Source of the DNA: Brotaphodocola catenula
Lineage (GTDB): Bacteria; Bacillota; Clostridia; Lachnospirales; Lachnospiraceae
Assembly (NCBI GenBank): GCA_020686985.1
Contig: JAJEPU010000022.1
Span: 1 to 58,035 of the forward strand
Direction of reading: 5' to 3'
DNA length: 58,035 bases
The translations under genes and the position numbers were made by a program. The stretch's first letter is position 1; the number at the start of each line of letters is the position of its first letter. Under the pieces are notes generated by a model that was not told the origin of the DNA, did not search any database, and saw nothing but the letters and a program-made list of their open reading frames with translations. Positions 29,483 through 38,035 of this stretch are shown piece by piece.

Positions 29483-30814
29483 TTACGGCTCCAGTCTCGT
29501 CACATCACGCGGGAAGAGAGAAGTCTCGCGGACGTTCTGCTCGTCTAACAGACGCATCGTCAGACGCTCAAGACCGATTCCTAAACCACCGTGCGGTGGC
29601 ATTCCATACTTGAAGATCATCAGGTAATCCTTGATGTCCTCCGGGTCCATTCCACGCTTTGCCATCTTCTCAAGAATCATGTTGTAGTCATGGATTCTCT
29701 GGCCGCCGGTCGTAATCTCAAGTCCTTTGTACAGAAGGTCAAAACTCAGGGTGAAACGCGGATCTGCCGGATCATCCATCGCATAGAACGGACGCTTCTT
29801 GCTCGGATAGTGGGTGACAAAGACGAAATCGCTGTTGTACTCCTCCTTAAAGTAACGACCGATCAGAACCTCTTCCTCCGGCTCAAGATCAAATGGGTTG
29901 CGGATCTTTCTGTTGTACTTCTCAGCGACAAGCTCTTTTGCCTTATCGAAACGAACCTGCGGGATCTTTTCGATATTTTCGAGCTGAATTCCGAGCATAT
30001 CGAGTTCTTTCTTGTACTCCCTGTTCAGAAGCTCCATCGTGTACTTGAGGAAACCGGTTTCCATCGCCATCACGTCCTCGAAGCTGTCGATGTATCCCAT
30101 CTCAAAGTCAAGTCCGATGTACTCATTCAAATGACGGGTAGTGTTGTGCTTCTCGGCACGAAATACCGGAGCAACCTCAAAGACGCGGTCAAATACACCA
30201 ACCATCATCTGTTTGTAGAACTGCGGGCTCTGTCCAAGCTCTGCTTTCTTGTTGAAGTAGTTCAGTTTGAAGACGTTTGCTCCACCCTCTGCTCCGCGGG
30301 AAACGATCTTCGGAGTGTGCACCTCGGTGAATCCCTGAGAGGAGAGGAACTCGCGGAAACCACGGACAATTCCTTCCTGAACTTTGAATTTTGCACGCTC
30401 TCTGACGTTTCTCAAAGAAATCGGGCGAAGACCCAACTTCGTCTCAAGGGAAGTGTTCATCTTCCACTTGTTGATTGCGATCGGCATTCCCTCTGCCGGC
30501 TCGGAGAGCACGCGGATTGTCTGCAAACGAATCTCAAAACCGTGCGGAGCACGCTCCTCAAGAGCAACTACGCCGGTGACCTCAACCGCTGACTCCTCTT
30601 TGAGTTCTTTTAAATTGAACTCGGTCTTTCCCTCTTCAAATACGCACTGAACGAGCCCCTCTGCCTTTCGCAGAATCACGAAAGCGACCTCTCCCATATC
30701 CCGGACATTGTGAACGGCTCCGTTCATGCAAACGGTCTTTCCCACATAATCCTGATCCAGAATCTCCTGGATGCCCACAACCTCTTTTTCTTTTACTCCT
30801 GTTAAAAATTCCAT
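29483..30814 (-). CDS. aspS: Aspartyl-tRNA synthetase, short archaeal-type (probably non-discriminating)
   Basis: Class II synthetase of 443 residues: an OB-fold anticodon domain (about 20-110) followed by the catalytic core with motif 2 ([15 protein letters not shown], about 220-234) and motif 3 ([15 protein letters not shown], near 420). Bacterial AspRS is about 590 residues and carries an insertion domain that is missing here. The short form is the archaeal-type enzyme often called AspS2, which in many bacteria charges both tRNA(Asp) and tRNA(Asn). Being first in an operon with gatCAB fits that role: it would make the Asp-tRNA(Asn) that GatCAB amidates. Asparaginyl-tRNA synthetase is the closest relative, but the fusion with gatCAB argues for AspRS. 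Confidence 0.9.
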   Translation of the reverse strand: MEFLTGVKEKEVVGIQEILDQDYVGKTVCMNGAVHNVRDMGEVAFVILRKAEGLVQCVFEEGKTEFNLKELKEESAVEVTGVVALEERAPHGFEIRLQTIRVLSEPAEGMPIAINKWKMNTSLETKLGLRPISLRNVRERAKFKVQEGIVRGFREFLSSQGFTEVHTPKIVSRGAEGGANVFKLNYFNKKAELGQSPQFYKQMMVGVFDRVFEVAPVFRAEKHNTTRHLNEYIGLDFEMGYIDSFEDVMAMETGFLKYTMELLNREYKKELDMLGIQLENIEKIPQVRFDKAKELVAEKYNRKIRNPFDLEPEEEVLIGRYFKEEYNSDFVFVTHYPSKKRPFYAMDDPADPRFTLSFDLLYKGLEITTGGQRIHDYNMILEKMAKRGMDPEDIKDYLMIFKYGMPPHGGLGIGLERLTMRLLDEQNVRETSLFPRDVTRLEP

Positions 30815-30903
30815 GTCTCTTTTCTCCTTACCTGTATGCGTTTTGGGATTCTAAATCGCGATCTCCGGAACCGGGTCAGACATAGGTTTTTTAATATTGG
30901 ATA

Positions 30904-31256
30904 ACAAAAAACCCGCCCCGGAATATCGCTGCATATTCCGGGACGGGACATTATTCTCATGTTCCGCGGTACCACCCGCATTGAGGCCGATCCAGTGCAA
31001 AAACCGGCGCTCCTCTCTCGACATGTAACGTATGTCTGACGGATACCCCTACGCAATTCCCAAAATAGGATCAGAATGATCAATATCCATCTGAACTATC
31101 TGGAAATTCTTTCAGAATACCAGCTCCGGAGTGTTCCCTTTCGCCAAGTCCAACATGACCGCGCTCTCAGTCGGTGACGCCGTCTTCCTGTCGAAGTCCT
31201 TCTGGCAAGAGTCTCCTTCTCAGCCGTTTTGGTGCTTTGCCGCACTAAATTGGTAT
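30904..31256 (-). promoter_or_regulatory. T-box leader of aspS-gatCAB, specifier GAAC (Asn, possibly also Glu)
   Basis: The minus strand carries the T-box core GGGTGGTACCGCGGAAC (about 30961-30978) and a terminator of GTCCCGTCCCGGAATA and TATTCCGGGGCGGG arms followed by TTTTTT (about 30906-30950). In Stem I the expected specifier position reads GGGAACACTCC, with GAAC at 31133-31136. AAC is an asparagine codon; the overlapping GAA is a glutamate codon. Uncharged tRNA would stabilise the antiterminator. A specifier for Asn suits an operon that makes Asn-tRNA. Confidence 0.9.
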
Positions 31257-31257
31257 T

Positions 31258-31286
31258 ATATTAGCACATGCTTTTTTCGTTTGCAA
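31258..31286 (-). promoter_or_regulatory. Promoter of the aspS-gatCAB T-box transcript
   Basis: TTGCAA and TAATAT with a 17-nt spacer on the minus strand, directly upstream of T-box Stem I. The stretch 31287-31522 beyond it shows no gene. Confidence 0.65.
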
Positions 31287-31522
31287 TACCTAATTTTCAC
31301 AAACATCCTGCTTTTCAGGAGCACGGTTTCTGTTGATATTGACTTGAATTGGGATGATTTTCTGCACATACGACAATCTGGAATCATATTCTGAATACAG
31401 AAAAACAACTGAGAAAACCTGATTTTTCTGAAGATTTCCGCATAAAAAATAAGGACAAAAAAGTAATACAAAATAATTATCATAAATAGCGTAGATAAAA
31501 CAGTTGGACTTGGAGGTCACTC

Positions 31523-31591
31523 ATGCATATTTTGGAATTGTTTTTCATCGCCGTCGGACTTTTGATGGACACGGGGGATGATGATTTATGA
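31523..31591 (+). pseudogene. Probable remnant of mntP (manganese efflux pump), 5' end only
   Basis: ATG preceded by GGAGGT opens a 22-codon frame beginning MHILELFFIAVGLLMD. This closely resembles the start of MntP (YebN), which typically reads LLELFLIAxGLSMDAFAVS. After the Asp the frame runs into TGDDDL and stops, where MntP would continue for about 180 residues with five more helices. No further MntP sequence follows before the PHP gene, which ends at 31671. I read this as a decayed gene start with an intact ribosome site. It could instead be a real small membrane peptide. Confidence 0.5.
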
Positions 31592-31670
31592 ATCGTTTCT
31601 TCCTACCGCAATTGATACCATACACTCTGAGCTATATCTTATTGTCGTTCATCAAACATACAAATAATAA

Positions 31671-32483
31671 CTATATTTCCACTTCCCGGAACCCTTCCGG
31701 TCTGAGCACTGTAATTCGATCAAATCCACACTCCACTGCAAGTTTCAGTGCCTGGTCAAATGCAAAGCCAATCGTATCTGCATGATGGCTGTCCGAGCTG
31801 ATCATAATTCGCCCGCCCATGCTTTTCAGTTCCCTGAGCAAAAAAGCAGACGGGTAGGGTTCTGTGCGATAACCACGCGAAATTGCTCCGGTGTTGATCT
31901 CAAACGGAATCTCTGCCTCATTGAGTCGGCGCAGTGCGACAAGTGCCGGTTCTCGATACTCATCTCTTGTCACATCAAAATGGCGATTATTTTCATTGAA
32001 CTTTGTCAACAAATCAAAATGTCCGATCCAGTCGCAATCCATTCTGTCAATAATCGTTGCTTCCAGCTCAAAATAATCCCGGACAAATGCATACCAGTCG
32101 CCATTCCAAAGTGTTCTTACCGCATCGACGAGCTTCTCTTCCGTGTCATCCACAGACACATAAACTCCGTTTTTGCAGACACAATGCGTAGAACCAATCG
32201 CATACTCCGCTTTCTGCACAGGGCCAAGGCAGTCAAGCTCTATCCCCGCATAAATCCGTATCCGATCTGCATATTCCTCTCGAAGTTTCCGAATCTCATT
32301 CAGATAAGCATTCAGTTTCTCCTCCGACATTCCAAACCCAGGTTCTGCAAACGAAAAATCTGCATGACCTGAAAATCCGAGATCCGTAAATCCCATCCGA
32401 CACGCCGACTCAATCATCTCTCTCGGCGTGCTCTTTCCGTCACAATAAGTTGTATGTGTATGATAATCAGACAGAAGTTTCAT
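31671..32483 (-). CDS. PHP-domain histidinol-phosphatase family protein
   Basis: A 270-residue metal-dependent phosphoesterase of the PHP family, HisJ-like. Metal-binding motifs are visible in order: LSDYHTHTTYCDGKS (about 3-17), FSGHADFS (about 39-46), GIELDCLG (about 79-86), GHFDLLTKF and SSDSHHADTIGFAFD near the C-terminus. Members hydrolyse histidinol phosphate in histidine synthesis, but PHP proteins are diverse and no his gene is nearby. The start at 32483 follows GGGGGAAAG; 24 upstream codons in the frame look non-coding. Confidence 0.85.
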   Translation of the reverse strand: MKLLSDYHTHTTYCDGKSTPREMIESACRMGFTDLGFSGHADFSFAEPGFGMSEEKLNAYLNEIRKLREEYADRIRIYAGIELDCLGPVQKAEYAIGSTHCVCKNGVYVSVDDTEEKLVDAVRTLWNGDWYAFVRDYFELEATIIDRMDCDWIGHFDLLTKFNENNRHFDVTRDEYREPALVALRRLNEAEIPFEINTGAISRGYRTEPYPSAFLLRELKSMGGRIMISSDSHHADTIGFAFDQALKLAVECGFDRITVLRPEGFREVEI

Positions 32484-32540
32484 TTTCTTTCCCCCACATA
32501 TTTCGTGTAATTCTCTGTTGTTTTTAATTTTTGATACCGC

Positions 32541-32570
32541 AAAGGGTGTCTTCATTCGCAGACACCCTTT
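32541..32570. terminator. Perfect 10-bp hairpin after the lipoprotein gene
   Basis: AAAGGGTGTC and GACACCCTTT enclose a 10-nt loop. It lies 35 nt beyond the lipoprotein stop and upstream of the PHP gene. There is no good T-tract on either strand, so it may be a weak terminator or an mRNA end protector. Confidence 0.5.
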
Positions 32571-32604
32571 ACAATAAAACTTATTTTTTAATTTTGCAAA
32601 CTTT

Positions 32605-33342
32605 TTATTCGTTGAACAGAATCAGCTTCTGTGCCTGGTTCTGCGCATCGCTCCAGATCAGCACACGGCTTCCGTCCACCACATCAATCAGCTTCACGAT
32701 CTGTCTCGTCAGATAAGGCTGAATCGGACAATCCGCTGCAATCTGGTACGTCGTTCCTGCATCGCTCACAAGTGTCCAGCTCTCATCCTTGTTCTCTTCC
32801 ATGGACTTTACCTTCACATACTCCGGTGCCTTTGCATCAGCAGAAACCTTGCAGACAATAAATTCTGCATTTGTCTGCGGTGGCAGGCTCATCGTCATAG
32901 CCGGTCCGATATAGGCATAAATCGTATCGCCCACCTTGATCTCAGACATGTCCACCGGAAGTCCCTGCTCTCCGTCCACAATCGTAGTCGTATCTGAGCT
33001 GACCGTCAAAACAACCTCTCCCGCATAAGAATTTCCTGACTGATTGTCCATCGTGATCTGTCCGTTCTCCACACTCAGAACCGGACCGGAAATGCAGAAA
33101 TTCTCCTCAGAAACATCACCCTCTGACTCAGAAGTTCCAGAAACCCCGGAAGGTGCCATTGCAGTTGTTCCCGATGCGTGCTCCGGCTTCACAGCTTCAT
33201 TTACAGTCACTTCACTCGTCTTTGATTCCGTCTCAACTACCGCGGTTTCCTTTGTTGAAGACTGTTTGGAACATCCCGTTACTGCCACTGCAAACGTCAA
33301 TGCACACCCAATTGCCATTAATTTCATCTTATTTTTTTTCAT
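32605..33342 (-). CDS. Lipoprotein of unknown function
   Basis: A 245-residue exported lipoprotein. A lysine-rich start and hydrophobic segment lead to the lipobox AVTGC (cysteine at about residue 24). A Ser/Thr/Glu-rich linker (about 25-80) precedes a compact domain (about 82-150: GPVLSVENGQITMD, GDTIYAYIGPAMT) that reads like a small beta-barrel, and a C-terminal part (YQIAADCPIQPYLT...VLIWSDAQNQAQKLILF). I cannot name a family with confidence. It is monocistronic; the 318-nt region upstream (33343-33661) carries no gene, only the truncated repeat at 33625-33661. Confidence 0.75.
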   Translation of the reverse strand: MKKNKMKLMAIGCALTFAVAVTGCSKQSSTKETAVVETESKTSEVTVNEAVKPEHASGTTAMAPSGVSGTSESEGDVSEENFCISGPVLSVENGQITMDNQSGNSYAGEVVLTVSSDTTTIVDGEQGLPVDMSEIKVGDTIYAYIGPAMTMSLPPQTNAEFIVCKVSADAKAPEYVKVKSMEENKDESWTLVSDAGTTYQIAADCPIQPYLTRQIVKLIDVVDGSRVLIWSDAQNQAQKLILFNE

Positions 33343-33624
33343 AGAATTCCTCCGTCTATTCTCACTTTCAACTGCAACTTTAATTTGTATGTTTCAAGTT
33401 CTAAATTGCTCTTTTATTTTTTGACACCTTTCATACATTGTACAGCTCACATTTTTTATAAACATTATTTTCTATGCTCTGTACTCGCAGTATATCAAAA
33501 AGCCCGAAGAAATACTATTGAAAAAACAAAACATTTCTCTTACAAATTTATGTAGAAGATGATTTATAATTTTAGTCGGCTCTGCTGACATATTCCAGTC
33601 AGAATCATTGCTCTTCTGAGTTAC

Positions 33625-33661
33625 ACCAGCGGGCGACGCAGACGAAAAAGTCAATGCAAAC
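33625..33661 (-). repeat. Structured dispersed repeat, half copy D abutting the dehydratase stop
   Basis: The plus-strand segment from ACCAGCG to AATGCAAAC aligns with the first arm of copies A-C (ACCAGCGACGTAAGGCGAG and CTGCAAACC in copy B). The other arm is absent; the dehydratase stop codon starts at the next base (33662). The element appears broken at the GCAAAC arm. Confidence 0.5.
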
Positions 33662-35449
33662 CTACTCCATATATCCACCCTTCATCGGTGACACGGCATG
33701 CTGGGAATACAGCTTCAAAATTCCGTTCTGATAACGCGGTGCTTTCGGCTTCCACGCCTTCTTTCTCTCCTCAAGAATTGCCGTAATCTCCTCCGGCGGA
33801 AGCTCTTTTCCATTCACTCCGACAATCTCAAGGACACGCGCCGGAACATCAATATGAATCAAATCATTCTCCTCCACAAGCGCAATCGGTCCGCCACTTG
33901 CCGCCTCCGGGCTTACATGCCCGATAACCGGACCTCTCGATGCACCCGAGAAACGCCCATCCGTAATCAGTGCCACGCTCGATGCAAGCTCCGGATCCGA
34001 GCAGATCGCCTCTCCGGTATAAAACATCTCCGGCATTCCGCTTCCCTTCGGTCCTTCATATCGAATAAAGATTGCATCTCCCGGCTCTACCTGCTTTTTG
34101 AGAACGGCATCAATGCACGCCTCCTCACTGTCAAACGGTCGCGCGCGCAAAACTGCCTGAAACATCTCTTTCGGGCAGGCCGTATGTTTGATCACACATC
34201 CCTCCGGTGCAAGATTTCCGCGCAGAATCGCAATGCTTCCATCGGTTCCCTTTGCATCATCGAAATTGTGGATGATCTCGGTTCGGGAAATCTCACGCCC
34301 AAGTTCCTTGCTCTTCTCTCTCAGAATTTCCTCACAGTGCTCATAGAATCCGTTCTTTTTCAAATCGTCCAGATTTTCTCCGAGCGTCTTTCCAGTTACT
34401 GTCATCACATCGAGATGAAGCATTCCGCGAATCTCCTCCATCACGCGCGGAACACCTCCCGCATAGTAAAAATACTGTGCCGGCCAGTCTCCGGACGGAC
34501 GGATATTTAAGAGATAATGCGCTCCTCGGTGCATCCGGTCAAACGTATCCGCATCGATCTCAATACCAAATTCGTGTGCGATTGCCGGAATGTGCATCGT
34601 CGCATTCGTGGAACCGGAAATCGCTGCGTGAACCATGATCGCATTCTCAAAGCTCTCCTTCGTCACAATGTCTTTCGCACGAATTCCCTGGCGGACAAGA
34701 TTCATCAGCTGTTTTCCCGCATCATAAGATGCCTGGCGCAGTTCCGGAGCTGTTGCCGGCATCAGAGCCGTTCCCGGAAGCATCAGACCAAGAGCCTCCG
34801 CCATAACCTGCATCGTCGATGCCGTTCCCATAAAGGAGCAGGCACCACAGCTCGGGCAGGCATTCTCCTTGTAGTAATCAAGCTGTTCGACCGGAATCTC
34901 CCCGCGCTTTTCCTGCGCATCAAACTTTCCGATCTGCTCAAGCGTCAAGAGTTCATTGATTGCGCAAGCCGGATCATTCTCGACATATTTAGGAGTAATT
35001 TTGTGTGCCTCCATCACGCCTCCGGTCACAACAATCGCACTCATCTCCTTGAGTTTTCCGATTCCCATCAGCATTGCCGGCATCGACTTATCACAGCTTG
35101 CAATAAACACTCCTCCGTCAAATCCGATCGAATTTCCATGAATCTCAACCATGTTCGCAATCATATCACGGCTTGCCAGAGAATAATTGATTCCGTCATG
35201 TCCCTGAGAAATTCCATCACAGATATCTGTTGCGTAATAGCGCGCTGCCTTTCCGTCTGCATCCTTCACACCACTGACTGCCTGCTCTACAAACTGGTTG
35301 AGATGGGCACTTCCCGGATGGCTGTCTCCAAACGTGCTCTCCACAAGAATCTGCGGTTTCGAGAGATCCTCCCTCGTCCATCCCATTCCAATTTTCAACG
35401 GGTCATTTTCCGGTGCCAGTTTCCGAATTGTCTGACTATACAGTTCCAT
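33662..35449 (-). CDS. IlvD/Edd family dehydratase (dihydroxy-acid or sugar-acid dehydratase)
   Basis: A 595-residue iron-sulfur dehydratase. Cluster and active-site motifs are ASCDKSMPAMLMG (about 107-119), CPSCGACSFMGTAST (about 180-194), KHTACPKEMFQ (about 414) and the C-terminal ITDGRFSGASRGPVIGHVSPEA. Family members dehydrate dihydroxy-isovalerate (IlvD), 6-phosphogluconate (Edd) or aldonic acids. No branched-chain amino-acid gene is nearby, and a FadR-type GntR regulator gene lies just upstream, a pairing usual for sugar-acid catabolism, so aldonate dehydratase is at least as likely as IlvD. The start at 35449 (MELYSQT) follows GGAGGA; the frame extends five codons further. Confidence 0.82.
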   Translation of the reverse strand: MELYSQTIRKLAPENDPLKIGMGWTREDLSKPQILVESTFGDSHPGSAHLNQFVEQAVSGVKDADGKAARYYATDICDGISQGHDGINYSLASRDMIANMVEIHGNSIGFDGGVFIASCDKSMPAMLMGIGKLKEMSAIVVTGGVMEAHKITPKYVENDPACAINELLTLEQIGKFDAQEKRGEIPVEQLDYYKENACPSCGACSFMGTASTMQVMAEALGLMLPGTALMPATAPELRQASYDAGKQLMNLVRQGIRAKDIVTKESFENAIMVHAAISGSTNATMHIPAIAHEFGIEIDADTFDRMHRGAHYLLNIRPSGDWPAQYFYYAGGVPRVMEEIRGMLHLDVMTVTGKTLGENLDDLKKNGFYEHCEEILREKSKELGREISRTEIIHNFDDAKGTDGSIAILRGNLAPEGCVIKHTACPKEMFQAVLRARPFDSEEACIDAVLKKQVEPGDAIFIRYEGPKGSGMPEMFYTGEAICSDPELASSVALITDGRFSGASRGPVIGHVSPEAASGGPIALVEENDLIHIDVPARVLEIVGVNGKELPPEEITAILEERKKAWKPKAPRYQNGILKLYSQHAVSPMKGGYME

Positions 35450-35696
35450 ATGATCCTCCTCCATACATTTGCATCGCTGTTATTGATGATTTTCTTAATA
35501 ATTCATCAGATGTTTTGATGCTTTTATCGTATCATACTGGAATCTTTTTTCAATACGTCAGATGTATTTTTCTGTCATTTTATCATTTTTTTGACCACAA
35601 TTTCTGCACTCTCACTCCGATTTATCTCCCTGTGAACGACTCAGTTATTGAATAGCCGAGGATTCTCGCTTAGATGCCCTAACTCATCAGTCTCTG

Positions 35697-36464
35697 TCAG
35701 TCATTAGACGACTGCTCTTTCTGCATGCTCTTCTGGATCATTCTCCGGTTAAATGTCATATGCATCACCATCGCACTCCTCGCCCCGACCGGATCATGCA
35801 GTGCAATCGCATCCACAACCGCCTGATGCGTCAAAATCGTCTCCTCCTTCAACTGCTGGTGCGTCACATCCACAAACATCAGCACCGCCGAATCGATGAT
35901 CGGAACGAGCTGGCGAATCACGCGGTTTCCGGAACACTCTGCGACACAGCGGTGAAATGCAATATCCTCCTCGATATAATCCTCCCCCGCACGGATTTTC
36001 TTTTCCACACTCTCACAGATTTTTTGAAGTGCCTCAATCTGCTCTTTCGTTGCATGGATGGCGGCCTGCTCCGCAATTCCGGGTTCTAAAATCAAGCGCG
36101 CCTCCGCCAGATCAAGCGCCAGCGCCATCTTGTCCTTCTCTCCGCCGAGTCCAAGCGGGTCCTGATCTGCCGGTGTCGTGCTCGTCACATAGGTTCCCGA
36201 TCCCTGACGCACCGAGAGAATCCCTCTTGAGATCAGCAATTTTACCGCCTCGCGCACCGTACTTCTCCCGACCCCAAATTTTTCTGCCAGCTCAAACTCA
36301 TTCGGAATTTTCTCCCCGATCGCAAACGGTTTTTCCAAAATATATTCATAAATCTGTTGCTGAACCTGCTCTGCTAAATGGCTGTTCTTCAACTTTGATT
36401 TTACTGGTTTTGATGCCCTTGATTTCGCATTTTCCGTATTTGATTCTATTTTCTCTGATTTCAT
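35697..36464 (-). CDS. GntR family transcriptional regulator, FadR subfamily
   Basis: A 255-residue regulator. A basic N-terminal extension (about 1-27) precedes the winged helix-turn-helix (LAEKFGVGRSTVREAVKLL, about 62-80; RQGSGTYVTS at the wing). The C-terminal all-helical FCD ligand domain has the metal-ligand type pattern EARLILEPGIAEQAA ... DIAFHRCVAECSGN ... THQAVVDAI. FadR-type regulators often respond to sugar acids. It lies about 250 nt upstream of the dehydratase gene in the same direction and is the obvious candidate to control it. An AATAC-N7-GTATT dyad in that gap (about 35550-35566) could be its operator. Confidence 0.88.
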   Translation of the reverse strand: MKSEKIESNTENAKSRASKPVKSKLKNSHLAEQVQQQIYEYILEKPFAIGEKIPNEFELAEKFGVGRSTVREAVKLLISRGILSVRQGSGTYVTSTTPADQDPLGLGGEKDKMALALDLAEARLILEPGIAEQAAIHATKEQIEALQKICESVEKKIRAGEDYIEEDIAFHRCVAECSGNRVIRQLVPIIDSAVLMFVDVTHQQLKEETILTHQAVVDAIALHDPVGARSAMVMHMTFNRRMIQKSMQKEQSSND

Positions 36465-36599
36465 AAATAAATCCTTTCAAATCCTTTCGTTTCATCATTC
36501 CTCATATGGCTGTAATATAAATTTTTCACTTCAGAAAATTCCTACCACCTAGACTGTAATCACTATATCATTATTTATCCGAAAAATCCACGAAAACGC

Positions 36600-36630
36600 T
36601 TGACCTAAAGTATACTTTAAGTGCTATACT
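36600..36630 (+). promoter_or_regulatory. MerR-type promoter of the DUF362 ferredoxin gene
   Basis: TTGACC (36600-36605) and TATACT (36625-36630) are 19 nt apart. The spacer is filled by the near-perfect dyad ACCTAAAGTATACTTTAAGT (36603-36622), whose core TAAAGTATACTTTA is a perfect palindrome. An overlong spacer with a central dyad is the hallmark of promoters activated by MerR-family proteins. No merR gene is in the window. Confidence 0.7.
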
Positions 36631-36704
36631 TTTACAGATAAAATCTGTCAATTATGAGACTTTTTCAAGTCAGAGTCAAGAAGAAAAGAAAGAGGACTAT
36701 TCAC

Positions 36705-37847
36705 ATGGCAAAATCAAAAGTTTATTTCACAGACTTCCACACCATCGCATTTGGAGACGGTCTTCCGACCAAATTAAAGAAACTGATCAAAAAAGCCGGC
36801 ATCGGTGACATCGATATGAACGGCAAATTTGTTGCAATCAAAATGCATTTCGGTGAGCTCGGAAATATCAGCTATCTGCGTCCGAACTACGCAAAGGCAG
36901 TTGCTGACGTCGTAAAGGAATTCGGCGGAAAGCCATTCTTAACCGACTGTAACACGATGTATCCGGGTAGCCGTAAGAATGCACTTGAGCATCTCGAGTG
37001 CGCCTGGGAGAACGGCTTTACCCCGCTCACAGTCGGATGTCCGGTTATCATCGGTGATGGCTTAAAGGGAACCGATGACATTGATGTTCCGGTTGTCGGC
37101 GGTGAGTATGTAAAATCTGCAAAGATCGGACGCGCTGTCATGGATGCCGATGTCTTCATCAGCCTGACCCACTTCAAAGGTCATGAGATGACCGGTTTCG
37201 GCGGAGCAATCAAGAACATCGGTATGGGCTGTGGCTCCCGCGCCGGAAAGACCGAACAGCATTGCAGTGGCAAACCGCACATCGACGAAGCACTCTGCCG
37301 TGGATGTAGCCGTTGTCAGAGAGAATGTGCAAACGGTGGTCTCGTATTTGACAAAGAAACCCGCAAGATGCACGTCAACCAGGACAACTGCGTCGGCTGT
37401 GGTCGCTGTCTCGGAGCATGTAACTTCGATGCAATCAGCTTTGACAACAACAATGCAAATGAGCTCTTAAACTGCCGTATGGCAGAGTACACCAAGGCAG
37501 TTGTCGACGGTCGCCCAAACTTCCACATTTCCCTGATCGTAGATGTTTCTCCGAACTGCGACTGTCACGGTGAGAACGATGTTCCGATTCTGCCGAATAT
37601 CGGTATGTTCGCTTCATTCGATCCGCTTTCCCTCGATCAGGCTTGCGTGGATGCCTGCATGAAAGCATCTCCGATGCCAGGAAGCCAGCTCGACCGCCAT
37701 ATGTCCGAGCCTCATTTCCATGATCATCACGATCCGTTCCGCAACTCCACGCCGGAGTCCGAGTGGCGTTCCTGCCTTGAGCATGCAGAGAAGATCGGTC
37801 TTGGAAGCCGTGATTACGAGCTGATCGATTGCCGTCAGGGACACTAA
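36705..37847 (+). CDS. DUF362 domain protein with two [4Fe-4S] ferredoxin clusters
   Basis: A 380-residue cytoplasmic iron-sulfur protein. An N-terminal DUF362 domain (about 1-185) is followed by two ferredoxin motifs, CRGCSRCQREC (about 205) and CVGCGRCLGAC (about 235). A C-terminal stretch has a Cys/His pair (SPNCDCHGEND) and a His-rich tail (PHFHDHHD). Related proteins are annotated as 4Fe-4S proteins of unknown substrate, probably carrying electrons. The start at 36705 (MAKSKVYF) follows GAGGA; the frame opens 17 codons earlier without a ribosome site. The MerR-type promoter suggests induction by a small molecule, metal or redox stress. Confidence 0.85.
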   Translation: MAKSKVYFTDFHTIAFGDGLPTKLKKLIKKAGIGDIDMNGKFVAIKMHFGELGNISYLRPNYAKAVADVVKEFGGKPFLTDCNTMYPGSRKNALEHLECAWENGFTPLTVGCPVIIGDGLKGTDDIDVPVVGGEYVKSAKIGRAVMDADVFISLTHFKGHEMTGFGGAIKNIGMGCGSRAGKTEQHCSGKPHIDEALCRGCSRCQRECANGGLVFDKETRKMHVNQDNCVGCGRCLGACNFDAISFDNNNANELLNCRMAEYTKAVVDGRPNFHISLIVDVSPNCDCHGENDVPILPNIGMFASFDPLSLDQACVDACMKASPMPGSQLDRHMSEPHFHDHHDPFRNSTPESEWRSCLEHAEKIGLGSRDYELIDCRQGH

Positions 37848-37882
37848 ATAAAAACCAATCAAAAAACGAAATAGCCGTAAAA

Positions 37883-37962
37883 AACGGTTATATACAAAAA
37901 CAGCTGTGATTCAGCAGGGGAGTCATCTCCCCACTGTCTCACAGCTGTTTGTATATCCGTTA
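37883..37962. terminator. Very long bidirectional hairpin between convergent genes
   Basis: Arms of about 25 nt (from AACGGTTATATAC and ACAGCTGTGA to TCACAGCTGT and TTGTATATCCGTTA) enclose a second perfect hairpin, GGGGAG-TCAT-CTCCCC. It sits between the DUF362 gene (end 37847) and the CorC-type gene (end 38036) and can end both transcripts. It is longer than an ordinary terminator. Confidence 0.7.
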
Positions 37963-38035
37963 TAGTAAATCACACGATGACTCTTTACGAACATTAATTG
38001 AATACCGTATGGTACAACGTATCGCATATAAAAAT

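Noticed and set aside
34517-35518. 333-codon plus-strand frame opposite the IlvD/Edd gene
   Set aside because: Antisense to a complete, motif-bearing gene and itself without recognisable domains or ribosome site.
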